DNA of 64,000 nucleotides from Bartonella australis AUST/NH1 (GTDB lineage Bacteria; Pseudomonadota; Alphaproteobacteria; Rhizobiales; Rhizobiaceae). Of the stretch, positions 58,085 to 64,000 are shown piece by piece. The stretch's first letter is position 1; each line of letters starts with the position of its first letter. A program made the translations under genes and the position numbers. The notes under the pieces were generated by a model that searched no databases, was not told the DNA's origin, and was given only the letters and a program-made list of their open reading frames with translations. The stretch covers positions 310,001 through 374,000 of the forward strand of contig NC_020300.1 in the NCBI RefSeq assembly GCF_000341355.1. Direction: 5' to 3'.

Positions 58085-58347
58085 GTCAGCGAGTATCAAT
58101 ATTGGATAAAATTCCGCGTTCAGCTATAAATGAATTAAGGATAAATCGGGGAAGTCTGTATAAAAAATAGTGCCGTTAAGGTAACTCTGGGAAAAAGTTA
58201 TCGCTTCACCGCATTTTACGACATAGCGTCAGTCTATCCAGGCCGGCATAATCACACAGATGTTGATATATGGCAGATATAGCCTCTAAAAGAAAAAAAT
58301 ATCCTGCTTTTGTTGTTGTGTATTTTTGCGAGAGCCTCGACCTTTGT

Positions 58348-58722
58348 TTAGGTTTTCCGTTTAAGAAAAAATTGTGAGCTAGCATTTGACATACAGGAAA
58401 GCAGTGTTTTATCATTGGACACTGTGCAACTAGCGCGGGATACCTTCCCCCGAAGAATCGAGCGTACTTCAAGTTCTACATGTCGGGCGTTGACGTAATT
58501 GTATGTGCCTTCTGATAATTTTTCTTTTGTATCCGCAGCGCGCGTTTCAAAAATGCCGTCGCGAAAGGAGGAGATAATGCCGTTTTGGTCGGCCCATTCG
58601 CCGTCGATTCCGGTTGGCATATTGTGCGCAAACAGGTTTGGCGTATAATATTGCGAAGAACCGCAGGCTACCAACGTCAAAGCGCTGATCATAAGACATA
58701 AAATATGGCCGATGTATTTCAT
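58348..58722 (-). CDS. omp10: Omp10-like outer-membrane lipoprotein
   Basis: 124 residues. A lipoprotein signal peptide ends in L-T-L-V-A-C with the lipid-modified cysteine at C20. The mature part matches Brucella Omp10: G-I-D-G-E-W-A-D-Q-N-G-I-I-S-S-F, G-I-F-E-T-R, E-K-L-S-E-G-T-Y and a disulfide-like C...C pair near the end (A-S-C-T-V and L-L-S-C-M). The family is related to protease-inhibitor-like lipoproteins. It is a single gene transcribed against kdsD. The 260 bases between them have no other supported gene. Confidence 0.87.
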   Translation of the reverse strand: MKYIGHILCLMISALTLVACGSSQYYTPNLFAHNMPTGIDGEWADQNGIISSFRDGIFETRAADTKEKLSEGTYNYVNARHVELEVRSILRGKVSRASCTVSNDKTLLSCMSNASSQFFLKRKT

Positions 58723-58975
58723 TTGTTTTACTCTATTTACTTCGTTCTATTTTTCAACTTTTATAACTTGTGAAATTATTTCGTTAATCAATATGAGGCT
58801 TTTGACGAAAATCAATGAAAAAGCAAAAAATTACAAAAAAATATCTTAATATTGTAGTTAATTTTCGACTCGCTAAAGTCAGTCTGCAAGGCACAAGAGG
58901 CGAAATATATCCCTGTGATTTGCGACGATTCCTGTATTAATATGCTGAATAGTCTCAAAGGAGATTATTAAAGTT

Positions 58976-60361
58976 ATGATTAGTCCGATTCTTGTTGCGG
59001 GTGAAGACCATGGAAGGCGTATAGAACTTTCCGCTATGCTTCGGAGTCTTGGTTACCGTACCATCGAAGCAGAAAATAGTTTACGTGCGATTGATCTTTT
59101 GTATAGACGTAAAAATATTGTGCTCGCGTTGCTTGATGTTGTTATGAGCGATTTGAGTGCGAGTGATTTAATTAAAACAATTAGGGCTGCAGGAATTTCT
59201 GTTCCTGTTGTTGTTACGGCAAAACAGAATGATCAAGAATTGCTTCAGAAAGCTTTAAAAGCTGGGGCTATTGATTATTGGATTCATCCGATTACGCAGT
59301 TGCGGTTGAGGGTTACTTTGAATAATCTTTCACTTATTGCCTCATTAAAGCGTGAGGTTTGCTATATTCAGCGACAAAATAGAAATCATTTGCGGTTTTC
59401 TGATCTTCATATGAAAAGCAAGGCAATGCAAGTGGTTTTGGAACAATCGAAAAAGGCAGCTACTTCTTCAGAGAATCTTTTAATAGAGGGTGAAGAAGGG
59501 ACAGGTCGGGAAACATTAGCCCGCATTATTCACCACGAAAGTTTTTTATCGGAAGGGCCTTTTATTCGCTACCAATGTTCAGCCGTTGTCGATCCAGAGG
59601 AAGAGAACCGCTTGTGGTTCGAAGAATTTTTACCACTGGTTTCTTTTCTCGAAAAAGGGACGCTTTGCCTTTGTGATATTGATCGGCTTGAGCCTATACA
59701 GCAAAAACGTTTTGCGCGTTACCTTAAAAAAAGAGCGGAAGCTGCAAAGGTTAAAGATTTATCTTTTCGCATTATCGCTCTTTCAACATCACGAGTCGCA
59801 GATTTGGTCAAAGAAGGCTTTTTTTCGCGCAGTTTATTTGAACAGTTTGCTCAATTATGCGTCAGTGTTCCCCCTTTGCGAGAATTGAGGGATGATCTTC
59901 CAGAGATTTCTCAACGCTTGATTGACCGCATTATTGCCGAAACAGGGCGATCGCATGTGCACGGTCTGGCGGGATCGGCTGTTTCGTTGCTGATGCAGCA
60001 TGATTGGCCCGGTAATCGCGGCGAACTTGAAAATTTACTGTTTCGCGCAATTTTACTCAGTGAAGGGCCGTTGTTGACCATCCGGGACTTTCCCCAATTA
60101 GTGAAAAGTCCGTTGATTGGTACCCCAAATATTATTTATAATGATGATCGGGAATACTGCGAAAAAAAATTTATACAATTTTTGAACGCTGAGGGGCACG
60201 TTCGCGCTTTTTTTGATGTGGAGTGTGATATTATCGAGAAAGCTGTCAAACATTATAAAGGGCGTACGAGCGAAATTGCTCGTCGTCTTGGTATAGGGCG
60301 CTCGACGCTTTACCGTAAAATAGAGAAATTAAAGGCGATAAATAGTCAAGGGAAGGAGTGA
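58976..60361 (+). CDS. NtrC-type response regulator with degenerate domains
   Basis: 461 residues: receiver (1 to about 115), AAA+ (about 145-380) and Fis-type helix-turn-helix (about 420-455, E-I-A-R-R-L-G-I-G-R-S-T-L-Y-R-K). The receiver keeps D54 (L-L-D-V-V-M) and T81, but the conserved lysine is H104 (Y-W-I-H-P). In the AAA+ domain Walker A reads G-E-E-G-T-G-R-E (172-179) with R for K. Walker B is L-C-L-C-D-I-D, and the G-A-F-T-G-A loop that contacts sigma-54 is absent. It should bind DNA but not activate sigma-54 promoters. AAAGGAGA lies 11 bases before the ATG. Confidence 0.88.
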   Translation: MISPILVAGEDHGRRIELSAMLRSLGYRTIEAENSLRAIDLLYRRKNIVLALLDVVMSDLSASDLIKTIRAAGISVPVVVTAKQNDQELLQKALKAGAIDYWIHPITQLRLRVTLNNLSLIASLKREVCYIQRQNRNHLRFSDLHMKSKAMQVVLEQSKKAATSSENLLIEGEEGTGRETLARIIHHESFLSEGPFIRYQCSAVVDPEEENRLWFEEFLPLVSFLEKGTLCLCDIDRLEPIQQKRFARYLKKRAEAAKVKDLSFRIIALSTSRVADLVKEGFFSRSLFEQFAQLCVSVPPLRELRDDLPEISQRLIDRIIAETGRSHVHGLAGSAVSLLMQHDWPGNRGELENLLFRAILLSEGPLLTIRDFPQLVKSPLIGTPNIIYNDDREYCEKKFIQFLNAEGHVRAFFDVECDIIEKAVKHYKGRTSEIARRLGIGRSTLYRKIEKLKAINSQGKE

Positions 60362-60804
60362 AATTTATAATCGATTTTTATTTATAGAGAGTTACAATTT
60401 TCAAAAAAGAGTCATTAGCTTTTGCTGAAGCGAGGGGAGGTTTGCAGTTTCGCTTCTCTTAAAAAATTGTTTATTTATAAAATTTTCTGATTTAGAGTGC
60501 TTCTCTGAGTTTATGTCTTTTTTAATGATTTATAGATACGGAGTTAGTCGATGCCATTATTAATTTTTTCTCGCCATCTAAAATTTTTAGCACTTTAGCT
60601 AATTACGAGGATGGGGGGTAAACGGCGCGCTCTTCAGCACAAGAGGCGGAATTTCGGAAACACTAGTTCGCGTTTGTGTCCTTTTAAATAAAAGAGAGGC
60701 GGCGTTCTTTTTGTTCTGCAATTTGGCAATATGGTCGTTAATTTCGGCTTTATAGTCCGTATTTATAAGGGTGGAGTGGCTTCTAAAATAGAAAGTTTAT
60801 CTTT
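60362..60804. other. Intergenic, one hairpin
   Basis: About 440 bases without a gene. GAAGCGA (60427-60433) and TCGCTTC (60450-60456) form a 7-bp stem shortly after the regulator gene. It could end its transcript, but there is no T-tract. Confidence 0.35.
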
Positions 60805-62376
60805 TTGACTTTTCTACATATTATCACCGACTTCGTCATATTTTTCTTTATTGCGTCTATGTTAGCGATTTACGCCTATGGTCGCTTTCCTCGAAACGCT
60901 GGGGGCGAGTGCTCTTATGCATTTCAGGTTAAAGAAGATGAGACAGCGCTGGACCGTATAGTGAGTCGATTGGCAAAAGAGAGGGATGGATTGGGGGTTG
61001 ATAAAGATGCTCTTTCGCTCATTGTCAGTAATTTAGATGCATTTTATGTTCGCGCTACGGGAGCGGCAGAGGCTGGGCGCAGTCTTGATTTGATGTATTA
61101 TATTTGGGATGATGATTTAACAGGTCGTTTATTACTGAGCGAAATAGTGGAGGCTGCCGATCGTGGTGTACGGGTACGCCTTCTTCTGGACGATATCAAT
61201 GCTCAAGGCCGTGATCCGGCTTATATTGCACTTGACAAACATCCCTTTATTGAAGTCAGAATGTTTAATCCATGGCGAGCACGTAATGGCGGGTTACGCC
61301 GCGGCATAGAGATCATATTGCGGGCAATCACCGTAACGCGCAGAATGCATAATAAAGCTTTTATTATAGATGGGCGGGTGGCTTTTGTTGGGGGACGGAA
61401 TCTCGCGGATTCTTATTTTGATGCAGGTAAAAAATCGAGCTTTCGGGATTTAGACCTGATGTTAATAGGTCCGTCGGTTAAAAAAGTGGAAACTGTTTTT
61501 GATGATTTCTGGAATAGCGCTGTAGTTTTACCGATTCGTACTTTAGTAGTGCCGAAAAGCACGTACGATCTGGGCAAATGGAGGGATAAGTTACGTGAGT
61601 TTCGCGATTCCAAAATTGCAGAAGTTTACCTGGATTACGTCAAAAAGCATATCGATTTTGAATATTTTATTCACGCAGGGAAGCGATTATTTTTAGCGGA
61701 CAAAGTTGATGTCCTTTCTGATCCTCCGGAAAAAGCATTGCGCAAGGGGGAAAGGAATTGGCTAATGGAAGCGATCTCGCGAGTTATAGGCGAAGCTCAA
61801 AAAACAGTCCAGATCACGTCACCTTATTTCGTCCCCGGCAAAGCAGGTACACAAAATTTTGGCAGCTTAGTATCAAAAGGTATTGACGTTAAAATTCTTA
61901 CTAATTCTTTAGCAGCTACTGATGTAGCAGCAGTACATGGTGGTTATGTGCCTTATCGTAAGGCATTATTGAAAAGTGGTGTTAAACTTTACGAATTGAA
62001 ACCGGATGGAGGCACTCATCTTTTAAGATTATTTGGATCAAGTAGGGCAAGTTTGCATACAAAAGCTTTTTTAATTGATCATAAAACCGCTTTTATTGGA
62101 TCTTTAAATTTTGACCCTCGATCAGCTTCTCTCAATACTGAAATGGGCATTCTTTTTGAATGCGCTCCGATTACAGCGAGGTTAGATTTACTTTTTTCTG
62201 AGGAAACGACAGGAGAAATGAGCTATCATTTGCGGCTTGGTGATAATAATCGTATTTATTGGGATTTTACTGAGAACGAAAAACAGTGTAGTACCGATTC
62301 TGAGCCAGAAAGCAATTTTTGGCGCCGTGCGTTCGCAAAGATAATGAGCTGGCTGCCTATTGAATCACAATTATAA
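60805..62376 (+). CDS. Phospholipase D family protein (cardiolipin-synthase-like)
   Basis: 523 residues from a TTG start; an in-frame stop lies 18 bases upstream of it, and the next start would cut into the membrane segment. One N-terminal helix (about 5-25) anchors it. Two HKD motifs are complete: R-M-H-N-K-A-F-I-I-D-G ... G-G-R-N (near 175) and S-L-H-T-K-A-F-L-I-D-H ... G-S-L-N-F-D-P-R-S (near 415). It probably transfers or hydrolyses phosphatidyl groups. The precise substrate cannot be read from sequence. Confidence 0.9.
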   Translation: MTFLHIITDFVIFFFIASMLAIYAYGRFPRNAGGECSYAFQVKEDETALDRIVSRLAKERDGLGVDKDALSLIVSNLDAFYVRATGAAEAGRSLDLMYYIWDDDLTGRLLLSEIVEAADRGVRVRLLLDDINAQGRDPAYIALDKHPFIEVRMFNPWRARNGGLRRGIEIILRAITVTRRMHNKAFIIDGRVAFVGGRNLADSYFDAGKKSSFRDLDLMLIGPSVKKVETVFDDFWNSAVVLPIRTLVVPKSTYDLGKWRDKLREFRDSKIAEVYLDYVKKHIDFEYFIHAGKRLFLADKVDVLSDPPEKALRKGERNWLMEAISRVIGEAQKTVQITSPYFVPGKAGTQNFGSLVSKGIDVKILTNSLAATDVAAVHGGYVPYRKALLKSGVKLYELKPDGGTHLLRLFGSSRASLHTKAFLIDHKTAFIGSLNFDPRSASLNTEMGILFECAPITARLDLLFSEETTGEMSYHLRLGDNNRIYWDFTENEKQCSTDSEPESNFWRRAFAKIMSWLPIESQL

Positions 62377-62530
62377 AGAGTGTGAATCATAATCTTAGGA
62401 AAAATATTTTATTTTTTCTTTTCATTTAATCTACAGCGTGGCATAATTTGCCGCCAATTCGCAGTTTATGAAGAATCGTAGAGGCGTCCACGAGCTTCTC
62501 GTAGTGCTTCGTTATTAAAGGAATTTGGCT

Positions 62531-64000
62531 ATGGCAAAAATTGTTGAAACAGGAACGGGTGCAATCGCACTAACGTTTGATGATGTGCTTCTGCAGCCGG
62601 GCCATTCTATGGTCATGCCTGGTCAAGTAAATCTTAAGACCCGTGTTGTGGCTGATATTGAGCTGAATTTGCCGCTGCTTTCTGCGGCGATGGACACAGT
62701 AACGGAATCGCGTTTAGCAATTGCTATGGCCCAAGCTGGGGGACTTGGCGTTATCCACCGCAACATGTCTCCCGCGGAGCAAGCTGAAGAAGTGCGTCAA
62801 GTAAAAAAGTTTGAATCTGGTATGGTTGTGAATCCGGTAACAATCGGGCCAGACGCGACGCTCGAAGAGGCGAAAGCTTTGATGGGCTTTCATGGTATTT
62901 CAGGTATTCCGGTTGTCGAAAATGGTTCTAAGGGTGGGGTCATTGGCCGACTCGTTGGCATTTTAACTAATAGGGACGTGCGTTTTGCATCAGATCTGAA
63001 ACAAAAAATTCACGAATTAATGACGTATGAAAATTTAATTACAGTGCGTGAAAATGTCCAATTGGATGAGGCAAAGTACCTTTTGCATTATCACCGTATT
63101 GAAAAATTATTGGTCGTGGATGAACAGGGCCGCTGTGTTGGTTTGATAACTGTTAAAGATATTGAAAAAGCGCAATTAAATCCGAATGCTGCCAAAGATT
63201 CTCAAGGTCGCTTACGCGTTGCAGCCGCAAGTAGCGTCGGGAGTGATGGAATTGAGCGGGCTGAGCGATTAATTGATGCAGGCGTTGATGTGTTAGTAAT
63301 TGATACGGCTCACGGGCATTCTCAGCGGGTGTTAGAAGCAGTTGAGCGTATTAAAAAGATAGCACCTTTTACGCCTATTATTGCCGGTAATGTAGCAACC
63401 CCGCAAGCGACGCAGGCCTTGATTGATAGTGGTGCGGATGCAGTGAAGGTCGGTATTGGGCCTGGTTCTATTTGTACAACGCGAATTGTTGCGGGCGTTG
63501 GTGTACCTCAGCTTGCTGCCGTTATGGGTGCGGCAGAAATTGCTGATAAAGCGGGTATTCCTGTCATTGCTGATGGCGGTATTAAAACTTCGGGTGATTT
63601 TGCTAAAGCTTTGGCCGGTGGGGCTTGCGCTGCTATGGTTGGTTCCCTTTTAGCTGGCACGGATGAAAGTCCTGGCGAAGTTTATCTTCACCGGGGGCGA
63701 TCTTTTAAGGCTTATCGCGGCATGGGGTCAGTTGGCGCTATGGCCAGGGGCTCAGCAGATCGTTATTTTCAGGCTGAGGTTCGTGATGCGCTTAAATTAG
63801 TTCCTGAAGGTGTCGAAGGGCAGGTTGCTTATAAAGGTCCTATAGAGTCTGTTTTACATCAGTTGGCTGGTGGGCTACGTGCTTCGATGGGTTATGTTGG
63901 GGCGAAAAACTTAATTGAGTTCCGTGAAAAAGCAGCATTTGTCCGTATTACTAATGCTGGCCTTTACGAAAGTCATACACACGGCGTTGCTATTACGCGG
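62531..64000 (+). CDS. guaB: IMP dehydrogenase (cut by the window edge)
   Basis: 490 codons are visible and the frame is still open at the right edge; the family is about 500 residues, so nearly all is present. It oxidises IMP to XMP with NAD in guanine nucleotide synthesis. [11 protein letters not shown] is the N-terminal barrel start. A CBS pair is inserted at about 95-205. The catalytic cysteine is C315 in [17 protein letters not shown] and the flap around R-Y-F-Q follow. AAAGGAAT lies before the ATG. Confidence 0.97.
   Translation, partial: MAKIVETGTGAIALTFDDVLLQPGHSMVMPGQVNLKTRVVADIELNLPLLSAAMDTVTESRLAIAMAQAGGLGVIHRNMSPAEQAEEVRQVKKFESGMVVNPVTIGPDATLEEAKALMGFHGISGIPVVENGSKGGVIGRLVGILTNRDVRFASDLKQKIHELMTYENLITVRENVQLDEAKYLLHYHRIEKLLVVDEQGRCVGLITVKDIEKAQLNPNAAKDSQGRLRVAAASSVGSDGIERAERLIDAGVDVLVIDTAHGHSQRVLEAVERIKKIAPFTPIIAGNVATPQATQALIDSGADAVKVGIGPGSICTTRIVAGVGVPQLAAVMGAAEIADKAGIPVIADGGIKTSGDFAKALAGGACAAMVGSLLAGTDESPGEVYLHRGRSFKAYRGMGSVGAMARGSADRYFQAEVRDALKLVPEGVEGQVAYKGPIESVLHQLAGGLRASMGYVGAKNLIEFREKAAFVRITNAGLYESHTHGVAITR

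Noticed and set aside
58206-58472. 88-codon minus-strand frame overlapping omp10
   Set aside because: Shadow frame. The overlapping frame has a lipobox and a clear Omp10 match.

Overview
The window looks like a chromosomal segment of a Bartonella species (Alphaproteobacteria, Rhizobiales). The evidence is a ctpA - ialA (rppH) - ialB invasion locus in the order known from Bartonella, BadA/Vomp-type trimeric autotransporter adhesins with the genus-typical N-terminus, an Omp10-like lipoprotein, low G+C coding sequence and many decayed genes. Two DUF1561 (PF07598, 'virulence-modifying') proteins point to one of the few lineages reported to carry that family (B. bacilliformis / B. australis type). 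The species call is an inference.

Layout. 1-5.3 kb: two tandem secreted DUF1561 proteins that arose by duplication of a unit including both flanks. 6.2-7.0 kb: an isolated long-form pyrF. 7.0-8.6 kb: decayed sequence. 8.9-14.3 kb: an 1800-residue trimeric autotransporter. 15.1-31.7 kb: a giant 5514-residue trimeric autotransporter with 17 stalk units and a roughly 1 kb Gly/Ser/Asn tract made of 24-bp repeats. 32.0-32.8 kb: the remains of a third autotransporter gene. 33.5-34.1 kb: an IalB-family secreted protein. 34.1-35.5 kb: non-coding or decayed sequence.

From 35.5 kb the window is mostly core genome: rlmE, then a compact run obgE-proB-proA-nadD-rsfS-rlmH, then envC-like, ctpA, rppH/ialA and ialB, then yggT and yggU. 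On the minus strand follow ppa, typA and mgtE. Then come an M3 oligopeptidase, a minus-strand pair (MltB-type transglycosylase and DUF459 SGNH protein), a decayed galU directly before kdsD, omp10 (minus strand), a degenerate NtrC-type regulator, a phospholipase-D-family enzyme, and guaB, which runs off the right edge.

How they work together: the left half is an accessory host-interaction region (toxin-like proteins, adhesins, an invasion protein) with repeats that favour recombination. The right half holds ribosome maturation, proline, NAD and purine synthesis and envelope maintenance genes. The most unusual observations concern the two DUF1561 proteins. Both carry a furin-type RxKR sequence between a lectin-like half and a C-terminal domain. 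That domain has conserved Cys and His positions, and both proteins end in C-T-L-L, which has the form of a eukaryotic CaaX prenylation box. These functions are predictions from sequence only.
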